Shown here: positions 1 through 11,425 of the stretch, one piece after another
Layout: each line of letters begins with the position of its first letter
Numbering within the stretch: position 1 is the stretch's first letter
Assembly (NCBI GenBank): GCA_030068145.1
Contig: JAPJBO010000718.1
Span: forward strand, 1-64,000
Source of the DNA: Diplonema papillatum
Lineage: Eukaryota; Euglenozoa; Diplonemea; Diplonemida; Diplonemidae
DNA: 64,000 nt
Direction: 5' to 3'
Made by a program: the position numbers and the translations under genes
Notes under the pieces: model-generated
What the model was told of the DNA's origin: nothing
The model's database searches: none
Seen by the model: only the letters and a program-made list of their open reading frames with translations

Positions 1-1215
1 TTGAGGGTTGTCCCACATTTTTGGATCACCAATACTGACGTTTGAGGGTTGTCCCACTTTTTTGGGTTACCAATACTGACGTTTGAGGGTTGTCCCACAT
101 TTTTGGATCACCAATACTGACGTTTGAGGGTTGTCCCACATTTTTGGGTCACCAATACTGACGTTTGAGGGTTGTCCCACTTTTTTCGATCACCAATACT
201 GACGTTTGAGGGTTGTCCCACTTTTTTGGATCACCAATACTGACGTTTGAGGGTTGTCCCACATTTTTGGATCACCAATACTGACGTTTGAGGGTTGTCC
301 CACTTTTTTGGATCACCAATACTGACGTTTGAGGGTTGTCCCACTTTTTTCGATGACCAATACTGACGTTTGAGGGTTGTCCCACTTTTTTGGATCACCA
401 ATACTGACGTTTGAGGGTTGTCCCACTTTTTTGGATCACCAATACTGACGTTTGAGGGTTGTCCCACTTTTTTGGATCACCAATACTGACGTTTGAGGGT
501 TGTCCCACTTTTTTGGATCACCAATACTGACGTTTGAGGGTTGTCCCACATTTTTGGATCACCAATACTGACGTTTGAGGGTTGTCCCACTTTTTTGGAT
601 CACCAATACTGACGTTTGAGGGTTGTCCCACATTTTTGGATCACCAATACTGACGTTTGAGGGTTGTCCCACTTTTTTCGATCACCAATACTGACGTTTG
701 AGGGTTGTCCCACTTTTTTGGATCACCAATACTGACGTTTGAGGGTTGTCCCACTTTTTTGGATCACCAATACTGACGTTTGAGGGTTGTCCCACTTTTT
801 TGGATGACCAATACTGACGTTTGAGGGTTGTCCCACTTTTTTGGATCACCAATACTGACGTTTGAGGGTTGTCCCACTTTTTTGGGTCACCAATACTGAC
901 GTTTGAGGGTTGTCCCACTTTTTTGGATCACCAATACTGACGTTTGAGGGTTGTCCCACTTTTTTGGATCACCAATACTGACGTTTGAGGGTTGTCCCAC
1001 TTTTTTCGATGACCAATACTGACGTTTGAGGGTTGTCCCACTTTTTTGGATCACCAATACTGACGTTTGAGGGTTGTCCCACCTTTTTGGATCACCAATA
1101 CTGACGTTTGAGGGTTGTCCCACATTTTTGGATCACCAACACTGACGTTTGAGGGTTGTCCCACATTTTTGGATCACCAATACTGACGTTTGAGGGTTGT
1201 CCCACTTTTTTCGAT
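1..1215. repeat. 41-bp tandem array, left arm
   Basis: About 29 head-to-tail copies of a 41-bp unit whose core reads GTTTGAGGGTTGTCCCAC, then a T-run, then GGATCACCAATACTGAC. Copies differ by few substitutions (CACATTTTT/CACTTTTTT, GGATCACC/CGATGACC). The array is already running at base 1, so it extends beyond the window. Short reading frames on the minus strand are by-products of the repeat. Confidence 0.97.
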
Positions 1216-1221
1216 GACAAA

Positions 1222-3720
1222 CGTTAGTTTTAGTGCCCCAAAGAAGTGGGACAACCCTCAAACGTCAGTATTGGTGATCCAAAAAAGTGGGACAACCCTC
1301 AAACGTCAGTATTGGTGACCCAAAAAAGTGGGACAACCCTCAAACGTCAGTTTTGGTGACCCAAAAAAGTGGGACAACCCTCAAACGTCAGTATTGGTGA
1401 TCCAAAAATGTGGGACAACCCTCAAACGTCAGTATTGGTGACCCAAAAAAGTGGGACAACCCTCAAACGTCAGTATTGGTGATCCAAAAAAGTGGGACAA
1501 CCCTCAAACGTCAGTATTGGTGATCCAAAAAAGTGGGACAACCCTCAAACGTCAGTATTGGTGATCCAAAAAAGTGGGACAACCCTCAAACGTCAGTATT
1601 GGTGACCCAAAAAAGTGGGACAACCCTCAAACGTCAGTTTTGGTGCCCCAAAGAAGTGGGACAACCCTCAAACGTCAGTATTGGTGATCCAAAAATGTGG
1701 GACAACCCTCAAACGTCAGTATTGGTGACCCAAAAAAGTGGGACAACCCTCAAACGTTAGTTTTAGTGCCCCAAAGAAGTGGGACAACCCTCAAACGTCA
1801 GTATTGGTGATCCAAAAATGTGGGACAACCCTCAAACGTCAGTATTGGTGATCCAAAAAGTGTGGGACAACCCTCAAACGTCAGTATTGGTGATCCAAAA
1901 AAGTGGGACAACCCTCAAACGTCAGTATTGGTGATCCAAAAAAGTGGGACAACCCTCAAACGTCAGTATTGGTGACCCAAAAAAGTGGGACAACCCTCAA
2001 ACGTCAGTATTGGTGATCCAAAAAAGTGGGACAACCCTCAAACGTCAGTATTGGTGATCGAAAAAAGTGGGACAACCCTCAAACGTCAGTATTGGTGATC
2101 CAAAAAAGTGGGACAACCCTCAAACGTCAGTATTAGTGATCCAAAAAAGTGGGACAACCCTCAAACGTCAGTATTGGTGATCCAAAAATGTGGGACAACC
2201 CTCAAACGTCAGTATTGGTGATCCAAAAAAGTGGGACAACCCTCAAACGTCAGTATTGGTGATCCAAAAAGTGGGACAACCCTCAAACGTCAGTATTGGT
2301 GATCCAAAAAAGTGGGACAACCCTCAAACGTCAGTTTTGGTGACCCAAAAAAGTGGGACAACCCTCAAACGTCAGTATTGGTGATCCAAAAATGTGGGAC
2401 AACCCTCAAACGTCAGTATTGGTGACCCAAAAAAGTGGGACAACCCTCAAACGTTAGTTTTAGTGCCCCAAAGAAGTGGGACAACCCTCAAACGTCAGTA
2501 TTGGTGATCCAAAAATGTGGGACAACCCTCAAACGTCAGTATTGGTGATCCAAAAAAGTGGGACAACCCTCAAACGTCAGTTTTGGTGACCCAAAAAAGT
2601 GGGACAACCCTCAAACGTCAGTATTGGTGATCCAAAAAAGTGGGACAACCCTCAAACGTCAGTATTGGTGATCCAAAAAAGTGGGACAACCCTCAAACGT
2701 CAGTTTTCGTGATCCAAAAAAGTGGGACAACCCTCAAACGTCAGTATTGGTGACCCAAAAAAGTGGGACAACCCTCAAACGTTAGTTTTAGTGCCCCAAA
2801 GAAGTGGGACAACCCTCAAACGTCAGTATTGGTGATCCAAAATTGTGGGACAACCCTCAAACGTCAGTTTTCGTGATCCAAAAAAGTGGGACAACCCTCA
2901 AACGTCAGTATTGGTGATCCAAAAAAGTGGGACAACCCTCAAACGTCAGTTTTGGTGATCCAAAAAAGTGGGACAACCCTCAAACGTCAGTATTGGTGAT
3001 CCAAAAAAGTGGGACAACCCTCAAACGTCAGTATTGGTGATCCAAAAAAGTGGGACAACCCTCAAACGTCAGTATTGGTGATCCAAAAAGTGGGACAACC
3101 CTCAAACGTCAGTATTGGTGATCCAAAAAAGTGGGACAACCCTCAAACGTCAGTATTAGTGCCCCAAAGAAGTGGGACAACCCTCAAACGTCAGTATTGG
3201 TGATCCAAAAATGTGGGACAACCCTCAAACGTCAGTATTGGTGATCCAAAAAAGTGGGACAACCCTCAAACGTCAGTTTTAGTGCCCCAAAGAAGTGGGA
3301 CAACCCTCAAACGTCAGTATTGGTGATCCAAAAATGTGGGACAACCCTCAAACGTCAGTATTGGTGATCCAAAAAAGTGGGACAACCCTCAAACGTTAGT
3401 TTTATGCCCCAAAGAAGTGGGACAACCCTCAAACGTCAGTATTGGTGATCCAAAAGTTTGGGACAACCCTCAAACGTCAGTTTTCGTGATCGAAAAAAGT
3501 GGGACAACCCTCAAACGTCAGTATTGGTCATCGAAAAATGTGGGACAACCCTCAAACGTCAGTATTGGTGACCCAAAAAAGTGGGACAACCCTCAAACGT
3601 CAGTATTGGTCATCGAAAAATGTGGGACAACCCTCAAACGTCAGTATTGGTGACCCAAAAAAGTGGGACAACCCTCAAACGTCAGTTTTAGTGACCCAAA
3701 AAGTGGGACAACCCTCAAAC
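1222..3720. repeat. 41-bp tandem array, right arm (inverted)
   Basis: The same 41-bp unit as in 1-1215 but in reverse-complement orientation, about 60 copies. The switch of orientation lies at about 1216-1222 with almost no spacer, so the two arms form a giant imperfect palindrome. This arm has a second-order pattern: a variant containing GTTAGTTTTAGTGCCCC recurs at about 1224, 1755, 2452, 2780 and 3395. The array ends with a partial unit at about 3720. Confidence 0.97.
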
Positions 3721-4085
3721 TGACGTTTCCGGACCGGTCACGGACCACTGTCGCCGATGGCTTCAGAATTTCGATGACAGTGCTCGAAAATGGTGCGGGA
3801 AAATCTGGTGAAAAAAATGACCCTGGCGGGATTCGAACCTGTGCCCTCAGGGTAGAGGTCCGCTGCACTGGTGAAAAAATGGACCGTGGCGGGATTCGAA
3901 CCTGTGCCACTCACCGTAGAGGCACGCCGCACTGTCAACTCGACCACATATTAATGCTGGGGCGGGGAAAAATCTTTTCAGCTTTGCTCAAGAAATATTT
4001 TTCGCATACCAAGGTGGGGGGGGGGTCTGGGGACCCACCTTTTCATTCTGCCAAGTCGGTGGGCAGGTGGCCCGCTCAGGAAAAA
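3721..4085. other. Spacer with tRNA-like units, no protein gene seen
   Basis: Unique-looking sequence between the 41-bp array and the next repeat block. Apart from the two tRNA-like units annotated separately and a G-run near 4015, I see no coding signal. Confidence 0.6.
3815..3945 (-). other. Two tandem tRNA-like (Pol III-like) units
   Basis: Read on the minus strand, two copies of a roughly 65-bp module carry GGTTCGAATCCCGCCA, a perfect B-box/T-arm match, followed by a T-run (a plausible Pol III terminator). The upper copy also has TGGTCGAGTTG about 50 nt before the B box, which fits the A-box pattern. I could not fold a convincing acceptor stem and see no clear anticodon arm, so this is more likely a tRNA pseudogene or tRNA-derived SINE head than a working tRNA. 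A related unit lies at 15,550-15,625. Confidence 0.5.
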
Positions 4086-4089
4086 ATCT

Positions 4090-4155
4090 GTGCTCCCTTA
4101 GAGTTGCCCATTATAGTACATGTTTCCTTAGAGTTGCCCATTATAGTACACACAC
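4090..4155 (-). repeat. 30-bp repeat, two inverted copies
   Basis: Two copies of CCTTAGAGTTGCCCATTATA followed by GTACA. This is the reverse complement of the 30-bp unit that forms the array at 7128-7400, so the 13-bp satellite between them is bracketed by inverted copies of one repeat. Confidence 0.85.
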
Positions 4156-4334
4156 TTGAAACTCCTGGAAGGCCCCCAGAAATGCAAGAAAAATGCACAG
4201 AAACCGTAGTTTTTGCTTTTTCTTCGTTTTTTTTAGAGACCCCCCTTTCCCCAGCCGTGGCCCAGGCACGGGCTGCTGGTTGGGTGAAATACCAAAAGAG
4301 TACGGTTTCCTGACTCGGACCTGAGTTTGTGCCC

Positions 4335-6770
4335 AAAACTTGAGTTCCAAACTTGGGTCCCAAACTTGGGTCCCAAACTTGGGTCCCAAACTTGGGTCCC
4401 AAACTTGGGTCCCAAACTTGGGTCCCAAACTTGGGTCCCAAACTTGGGTCCCAAACTTGGGTCCCAAACTTGGGTCCCAAACTTGGGTCCCAAACTTGGG
4501 TCCCAAACTTGGGTCCCAAACTTGGGTCCCAAACTTGGGTCCCAAACTTGGGTCCCAAACTTGGGTCCCAAACTTGGGTCCCAAACTTGGGTCCCAAACT
4601 TGGGTCCCAAACTTGGGTCCCAAACTTGGGTCCAAACTTGGGTCCCAAACTTGGGTCCCAAACTTGGGTCCCAAACTTGGGTCCCAAACTTGGGTCCCAA
4701 ACTTGGGTCCCAAACTTGGGTCCCAAACTTGGGTCCCAAACTTGGGTCCCAAACTTGGTCCCAAACTTGGGTCCCAAACTTGGGTCCCAAACTTGGGTCC
4801 CAAACTTGGGTCCCAAACTTGGGTCCCAAACTTGTGTCCAACTTGGGTCCCAAACTTGGGTCCCAAACTTGGGTCCCAAACTTGGGTCCCAAACTTGGGT
4901 CCCAAACTTGGGTCCCAAACTTGGGTCCCAAACTTGGGTCCCAAACTTGGGTCCCAAACTTGGGTCCCAAACTTGGGTCCCAAACTTGGGTCCCAAACTT
5001 GGGTCCCAAACTTGGGTCCCAAACTTGGGTCCCAAACTTGGGTCCCAAACTTGGGTCCCAAACTTGGGTCCCAAACTTGGGTCCCAAACTTGGGTCCCAA
5101 ACTTGGGTCCCAAACTTGGGTCCCAAACTTGGGTCCCAAACTTGGGTCCCAAACTTGGGTCCCAAACTTGGGTCCCAAACTTGGGTCCCAAACTTGGGTC
5201 CCAAACTTGGGTCCCAAACTTGGGTCCCAAACTTGGGTCCCAAACTTGGGTCCCAAACTTGGGTCCCAAACTTGGGTCCCAAACTTGGGTCCCAAACTTG
5301 GGTCCCAAACTTGGGTCCCAAACTTGGGTCCCAAACTTGGGTCCCAAACTTGGGTCCCAAACTTGGGTCCCAAACTTGGGTCCCAAACTTGGGTCCCAAA
5401 CTTGGGTCCCAAACTTGGGTCCCAAACTTGGGTCCCAAACTTGGGTCCCAAACTTGGGTCCCAAACTTGGGTCCCAAACTTGGGTCCCAAACTTGGGTCC
5501 CAAACTTGGGTCCCAAACTTGGGTCCCAAACTTGGGTCCCAAACTTGGGTCCCAAACTTGGGTCCCAAACTTGGGTCCCAAACTTGGGTCCCAAACTTGG
5601 GTCCCAAACTTGGGTCCCAAACTTGGGTCCCAAACTTGGGTCCCAAACTTGGGTCCCAAACTTGGGTCCCAAACTTGGGTCCCAAACTTGGGTCCCAAAC
5701 TTGGGTCCCAAACTTGGGTCCCAAACTTGGGTCCCAAACTTGGGTCCCAAACTTGGGTCCCAAACTTGGGTCCCAAACTTGGGTCCCAAACTTGGGTCCC
5801 AAACTTGGGTCCCAAACTTGGGTCCCAAACTTGGGTCCCAAACTTGGGTCCCAAACTTGGGTCCCAAACTTGGGTCCCAAACTTGGGTCCCAAACTTGGG
5901 TCCCAAACTTGGGTCCCAAACTTGGGTCCCAAACTTGGGTCCCAAACTTGGGTCCCAAACTTGGGTCCCAAACTTGGGTCCCAAACTTGGGTCCCAAACT
6001 TGGGTCCCAAACTTGGGTCCCAAACTTGGGTCCCAAACTTGGGTCCCAAACTTGGGTCCCAAACTTGGGTCCCAAACTTGGGTCCCAAACTTGGGTCCCA
6101 AACTTGGGTCCCAAACTTGGGTCCCAAACTTGGTCCCAAACTTGGGTCCCAAACTTGGGTCCCAAACTTGGGTCCCAAACTTGGGTCCCAAACTTGGGTC
6201 CCAAACTTGGGTCCCAAACTTGGGTCCCAAACTTGGGTCCCAAACTTGGGTCCCAAACTTGGGTCCCAAACTTGGGTCCCAAACTTGGGTCCCAAACTTG
6301 GGTCCCAAACTTGGGTCCCAAACTTGGGTCCCAAACTTGGGTCCCAAACTTGGGTCCCAAACTTGGGTCCCAAACTTGGGTCCCAAACTTGGGTCCCAAA
6401 CTTGGGTCCCAAACTTGGGTCCCAAACTTGGGTCCCAAACTTGGGTCCCAAACTTGGGTCCCAAACTTGGGTCCCAAACTTGGGTCCCAAACTTGGGTCC
6501 CAAACTTGGGTCCCAAACTTGGGTCCCAAACTTGGGTCCCAAACTTGGGTCCCAAACTTGGGTCCCAAACTTGGGTCCCAAACTTGGGTCCCAAACTTGG
6601 GTCCCAAACTTGGGTCCCAAACTTGGGTCCCAAACTTGGGTCCCAAACTTGGGTCCCAAACTTGGGTCCCAAACTTGGGTCCCAAACTTGGGTCCCAAAC
6701 TTGGGTCCCAAACTTGGGTCCCAAACTTGGGTCCCCAAACTTGGGTCCCCAAACTTGGGTCTCAAACGCG
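4335..6770. repeat. 13-bp hairpin satellite (CCCAAACTTGGGT)n
   Basis: About 186 nearly perfect copies of CCCAAACTTGGGT. Each unit is itself a hairpin (CCCAA...TTGGG around AC). A few copies lose bases (near 4632, 4757, 4830 and 6131). Because 13 is not a multiple of 3 and the unit contains no stop in any phase, all six frames are open for over 800 codons. These frames repeat a 13-residue peptide and are not genes. Confidence 0.98.
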
Positions 6771-7127
6771 GTGCACCGTGCTGCACGCGAGGAAAACCCG
6801 GCTGAGGGAATTGATGCCTGTTGTGTTTCAGTTTTTGATCGGCATGGCAGCAAACCTTGCCATTTTGGTCCTTGATTCGATGAGAGTCTGGATTTGCGAA
6901 CCGAACCTGGTTCTGCAGAAACTTGGACACAACTTGGACTCAAAACTTGGACCCGCACTCAAGTTAGAACAAAGTACTCTTTTGGGCACAAACAGGAAAA
7001 GGTGCTGTTTTGGGCACAAACTCGGGAAACGTACTGTTTTGGACCTTATCCCAGCCTCGTTTTGCCCGGGCTTCGTTCCGCCCCACAGGACAGAACAGAA
7101 CAGGATAAGAGACCGTACCAGAGCAAA
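6771..7127. other. Degenerate satellite flank
   Basis: Sequence leaving the 13-bp array. It holds diverged echoes of it (ACTTGGAC, CAAAACTTGGAC) and three spaced TTTTGGGCACAAAC motifs. No gene recognised. Confidence 0.55.
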
Positions 7128-7400
7128 ACGTACTATCATGGACAACTCTAAGGAAACATGTACTATCTTGATCAACTCTAAGGAAAGATGTACTATCTTG
7201 ATCAACTCTAAGGAAACATGTACTATCTTGATCAACTCTAAGAAAAACCGTACTATCTTGGGATGTACTATAATGGGCAACTCTAAGGAAACATGTACTA
7301 TCTTGATCAACTCTAAGAGGTATGTACTATAATGGGTAACTCTAAGGAAACATGTACTATCTTGATCAACTCTAACAAAAACCGTACTATCTTGGGTATT
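7128..7400. repeat. 30-bp tandem array
   Basis: About nine units of a 30-bp repeat (CAACTCTAAGGAAACATGTA then CTATCTTGAT, or CTATAATGGG in some units). The AATGGG variants match the units at 4090-4155 in inverted orientation. Units vary mostly in the last third. Confidence 0.92.
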
Positions 7401-7596
7401 GACTCGTGTAGAAGAGCTTGAAGCAACCAAGAACCCGAGTGTAGATGCCGAAGAGGCTGCGGCCTGAAGTTAGCAAGGGTACCGTCTTCGAATCAGTGAA
7501 CTCAGCTGTTCTCGCGGTAAAACTTGAGGCAAATGTCTCGGGGAAGTGACATTTTCATCACAAAAACTGGAATGTTCGAGAATGGGCAAAAAGGGG
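7401..7596. other. Short spacer, no gene seen
   Basis: Unique sequence ending in GAGAATGGGCAAAAAGG, which is the core of the 29-bp repeat found again at 9605-9760. Confidence 0.5.
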
Positions 7597-7822
7597 CCAA
7601 AACCCATTACAGTATGTTATCCAAACTTTGAACCCATTACGGTACATGATCCAAACTTTGAACCCATTACGGTATGGTGCCAAACTTTGAACCCATTACG
7701 GTATGGTTTTCCAAACTTTGAACGAATTACGGTAGGTTCCAAACTTTGAAACCCATTACGGTATGGTTTTCAAACTTTGAACCCATTACAGTATGGTTTT
7801 CAAACTTTGAACGAATTCCGGT
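7597..7822. repeat. About 31-bp tandem array, left arm of foldback pair
   Basis: Seven units of AAACTTTGAACCCATTACGG followed by a short variable stretch (TATGG or TACATGAT). The outermost part, CCAAAACCCATTACAGTATG, recurs inverted at about 9580-9602, so this block and 9308-9602 are the arms of one inverted pair. Confidence 0.92.
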
Positions 7823-9307
7823 AAGTGTAAAATTTGACATTGTCTTGACATTGAAATTTGACGTTGTCAGTCGAGGTCTGCAAGTTGTTAACAACGCAGT
7901 GTAATTGGGCGACAAATTCATCTTCTGTGGTGACTCTACAGTGCCACGTCAGTGGTCGATCAGTCAGACTCTAAGGCAGACGGGTGATGGTTGCAGCTAC
8001 CATGTCTTCAGTAGGCCGATCCTAAGTCATCATCCTTCTGCACCGCAGTAGCAACAGATTCACTTTCATCTCCAATTCGGCGACCTCCGAAATCCACGTT
8101 CAACGCAAAGATGCGGCGTTAGACTACCGTCACTACGGCTCATGCTGGCCGAGCGGCTGTGTGCTGTTGCTACAGCTGTAGTAAACCTCGTGATCAGCAG
8201 GCACTGAAACCTACGGCCACGTCCGGATTGTGATTGGACCGGAAGAAGAGTCATGCTCATCGAGCTGCTTGCCACTTAGCCGCACCGTTGCGACAAATTT
8301 AAGAACAAAGTTCACAATCAGAAACGAAAGGTAAACCTGATCATTGTGGACGCATTTTGGGAAGCTTTGGAACGTTCGCGCCATTCGCAGATGATTCTGT
8401 CCATCACTTGCGTCAACAGGAAGGCAAAAAGAGAGAGATGAGGAGGAGGAAGGGTAAACTTCATGATCAGCAGTGAAAGTTGGCAGGCACTGCCCCTACT
8501 GTAGTACGGCGACCTCGGAAGCTCAGTGGAGTACTCTTCTCCCTGTTGCGAAAGCAGGATCCCTACCGACAGCGTAGGAGAGGAATAACCACCGACGGCC
8601 CATTACAGGGGGGGGGCTAAATACAACGAGCGCCCGTTGTATTCAAAGCGTCAAGCTCAAAATGCAGGTTCGCGGCAGAACGTGGTCTTCGAACACAACT
8701 GTTTTTCCATGCTAATCAACCGTGGGATTCTGCCCCCGTACAGAGGGAGCAGTTTTCGAGCAGCATTTGATACTTCGCAGTCGGTCTGACTCAGACCGAC
8801 CGCGACTCTGACTCCGCGAGCGTCACTGGATCCGGAAGTAGCAGCGGCGTTTCAGCCACAGGGTCGACTCGACTCTGACACTCGAGACTCGAGCGTGAAT
8901 CGGACAAGCCGAATCGGAAGTGGACTCGTCGGGACCTCCTCCCATGAAGTCTGATGACGAGTGACGGAGGGCCCGGACCGCCGTCCGACCTGCTGGACAG
9001 GGAAGGAAGGCATTGGACCGGACCCCGGGGTGGGCGGATCGGGGGCGAGTGCGCCGCAATGGTGGTTGCCATGCACCGACTCTTCTTCAAACCCGAGCAC
9101 TTCCCCTGGGGATGCATCTGTGCGAGGTCCTTCAGAAATCGAGAGGTCCAAAGCAAGCAGCCAACCTCGAGCATGTGCCAAAAGACACAAACTGGATCCA
9201 TCGACGCCAACTTCACATCTATGATCTCTCTCCACGTCCGCTTCTACGTATCTCGTTGGTGTTGGGCTCATAACCTGACAGTGACACCGAAATGCTAGTC
9301 AAAGTTT
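7823..9307. other. Loop of the foldback pair, no gene recognised
   Basis: About 1.5 kb of non-repeat sequence between the inverted 31-bp arrays. Overlapping short frames exist on both strands at 8791-9298, but none has a recognisable domain. A run of short GACTC-type direct repeats lies at 8780-8900. Confidence 0.6.
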
Positions 9308-9602
9308 AGAAATCATGCCGGAATTGGTTCAAATTTGGAACCTCACCGTAATGGGTTCAAAGTTTGAAAACCATACCGTAATGGGTTCAAAGTTTGAAAA
9401 CCATACCGTAATGGGTTCAAAGTTTGGGACCATACCGTAAGGGGTTTCAAAGTTTGGAACCTACCGTAATTCGTTCAAAGTTTGAAAATCCATACCGGAA
9501 TGGGTTCAAAGTTTGGATTGACATACCGTAATGGGTTCAAAGTTCGGACCATACTGTAATTCGTTCAAAGTTTGGATAACATACTGTAATGGGTTTTGGC
9601 CC
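9308..9602. repeat. About 31-bp tandem array, right arm of foldback pair
   Basis: Nine to ten units of CATACCGTAATGGGTTCAAA followed by GTTTGAAAAC, the reverse complement of the 7597-7822 units. It ends with the inverted copy of the left arm's outer sequence. Confidence 0.93.
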
Positions 9603-9765
9603 GGCAAAAAGTTAAATAGTGTTCGAGAATGGGCACAAAGTTACCGAGAATGGGCAAAAAGTTAAAAAGTGTTCGAGAATGGGCAAAAAGTTAGCGAGTG
9701 TTCGAGAATGGGCAAAAAGTTAAATAGTGTTCGAGAATGGGCACAAACATAAGGAAGTGTACTAT
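9603..9765. repeat. 29-bp tandem array (GAGAATGGGCAAAAAG)
   Basis: Five to six units of GTTCGAGAATGGGCAAAAAG plus TTAAATAGT, directly abutting the 31-bp array. The AATGGG core sits at the same place as in the 30- and 31-bp repeats. Confidence 0.9.
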
Positions 9766-9776
9766 AATGGGAATTG

Positions 9777-10081
9777 TCCCCCCGAAAATCGGACCCGAAA
9801 ATCGGACCCGAAAATCGGACCCGAAAATCGGACCCGAAAATCGGACCCGAAAATCGGACCCGAAAATCGGACCCGAAAATCGGACCCGAAAATCGGACCC
9901 GAAAATCGGACCCGAAAATCGGACCCGAAAATCGGACCCGAAAATCGGACCCGAAAATCGGACCCGAAAATCGGACCCGAAAATCGGACCCGAAAATCGG
10001 ACCCGAAAATCGGACCCGAAAATCGGACCCGAAAATCGGACCCGAAAATCGGACCCGAAAATCGGACCCGAAAATCGGACC
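9777..10081. repeat. 13-bp hairpin satellite (CCCGAAAATCGGA)n
   Basis: About 23 perfect copies of CCCGAAAATCGGA, each a hairpin (CCGA AAA TCGG). It has the same 13-bp length and symmetry as the satellite at 4335-6770 but a different sequence. It is also preceded by GTACTATAATGGG, the core of the 30-bp repeat beside the first satellite. Confidence 0.97.
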
Positions 10082-10343
10082 GCAAGTAGAACGGGTCTGT
10101 CACTCTCGCCAACCTGAATTATGCTAGATTCTGTGTGCATAATGCCTACTACTACTTTAGTAGCAGTAGAGTTTTAGTAAAACCGTTTACCAATGGAACC
10201 CCAGGGTGCGCAACCAGGAGCCGAGCTCAGGGTGAAGCAGCTCACCAAAATTTTGCATAATTAGCCACAAAGGTAGCCACAAGGTTTGTGGCTACTTTGT
10301 GGCTAAATGGGGCCACAATGTGGCAACCTTGTGGCTGACAGCT
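10082..10343. other. Upstream region with GCCACA inverted motifs
   Basis: No gene seen. At 10,260-10,335, AGCCACAAAG, GTTTGTGGCTAC, TTTGTGGCTAA and GTGGCAACCTTGTGGCTG form a cluster of direct and inverted GCCACAA motifs just before the next ORF, possibly a hairpin or a factor-binding cluster. Confidence 0.45.
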
Positions 10344-11099
10344 ATGAGCCAGGCTGCGAAGAGCAGAAAAACGGCAGACGAGGACAACGAGAAGCAGCCT
10401 TTACGTACGGCAGAGTCTGCCGCAGACGACGACTCGGACGAAAAGCAGCCTTCGTGCGGTTGCTTATGCAGAAAGGATCTGGGGGTGATTGGCACGGATG
10501 CTGCCTCCTTGGAGGAAACGGCTGCCCTCCGTGGTGGAAGAGACGTATGGGAGTGCGACAGCTGCGGCACAACCTCGGACAGAAGATATGGCTGTGTGCA
10601 GAAGAACGGTGGCTGTGACCTGGACGTGTGCGGGAAGTGCCGGGATGCAGGCCATTGCAGCTCCATCATATCCACTGCACGCACAAAGATCGAGGACATC
10701 AAGCAGAAAGCAAAGGAAAGCGCACGATACAATAAGGATCTGGTGCAGGCGACACAGCGTAAGAACAAGGAACTCCAAAGCAAGCTTGCTGAAGCAGAGA
10801 AGGAGCTGATCGCACTGAGGGAAGAGGTCAGCGAGTTGAAGGCTGTGCGAAAGCTGGACATGGACGAGCCGGAACCAAAGTGGGGTACGGGAAACTTGGA
10901 ACCCAAAGAAGAAGAAGAAGAAGGAGGCAGCGAGGATGAAGACCTCGCTCTTGTCGTCAGCACACCAAAGCCAGAAGCGTTGGCAGCGCCCGTGAATCGT
11001 CCGCCGCCGGCTGAACCCGTCCACAACAAACCAGAGTCTCCCCAGAGCCAGGCTCCGTCTCCCACGACGTGGAAGATAGTAGCGGTCACCGACGGCTGG
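10344..11099 (+). CDS. ZZ-type zinc finger and coiled-coil protein (exon or partial gene)
   Basis: First in-frame ATG is at 10,344. The N-terminus is charged (K/E/D-rich, about 45 residues). Residues about 75-110 hold CDSC, RYGC and DVCGKC spaced as in ZZ-type zinc fingers, which usually bind peptides or SUMO. About 115-175 is a K/E-rich heptad-like helix (probable coiled coil). It is followed by a Glu run and a Pro-rich stretch. The frame then runs straight into the 29-bp array (stop at 11,435), giving a His/Ser/Thr-rich tail that is clearly repeat-derived. A GGTAAAC at 11,098-11,104 could be a splice donor removing that tail. Function unknown. It could be a host gene or an accessory ORF of a nearby transposon. 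Confidence 0.55.
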
Positions 11100-11105
11100 G
11101 GTAAA

Positions 11106-11425
11106 CACCATTCTCACACTTTTTCAACAATTCTTACCATTCTCACACGGTTGCAACAAATGCTACCATTCTCACACAGTCGCAACAAATGCTACCATTC
11201 TCACACAGTCGCAACAAATGCTACCATTCTCACACAGTCGCAACAAATGCTACCATTCTCACACAGTCCAAACAATTTCTTACCATTCTCACACAGTCGC
11301 AACAAATGCTACCATTCTCACACAGTCCAAACAATTTCTTACCATTCTCACACAGTCGCAACAAAATGCTACCATTCTCACACAGTCGCAACAAATGCTA
11401 CCATTCTCACACAGTCGCGTGTACA
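11106..11425. repeat. 29-bp tandem array, left arm
   Basis: About eleven units of ACCATTCTCACACAGTCGCA followed by ACAAATGCT. Some units carry a TCCAAACAATTTCTT variant. Inverted copies occur at 12,405-12,575. Confidence 0.95.

Noticed and set aside
1-3720. Telomeric repeat
   Set aside because: The unit contains TTTGAGGG but is 41 bp long, not a short TTAGGG-type repeat, and it flips orientation internally.
3815-3945. Functional tRNA gene
   Set aside because: A and B boxes are present, but I cannot form an acceptor stem or a normal anticodon arm.
4076-7332. Very long ORFs (800-1000 codons) on both strands
   Set aside because: They are the stop-free 13-bp satellite read in all six frames. 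The peptide is a pure 13-residue repeat.
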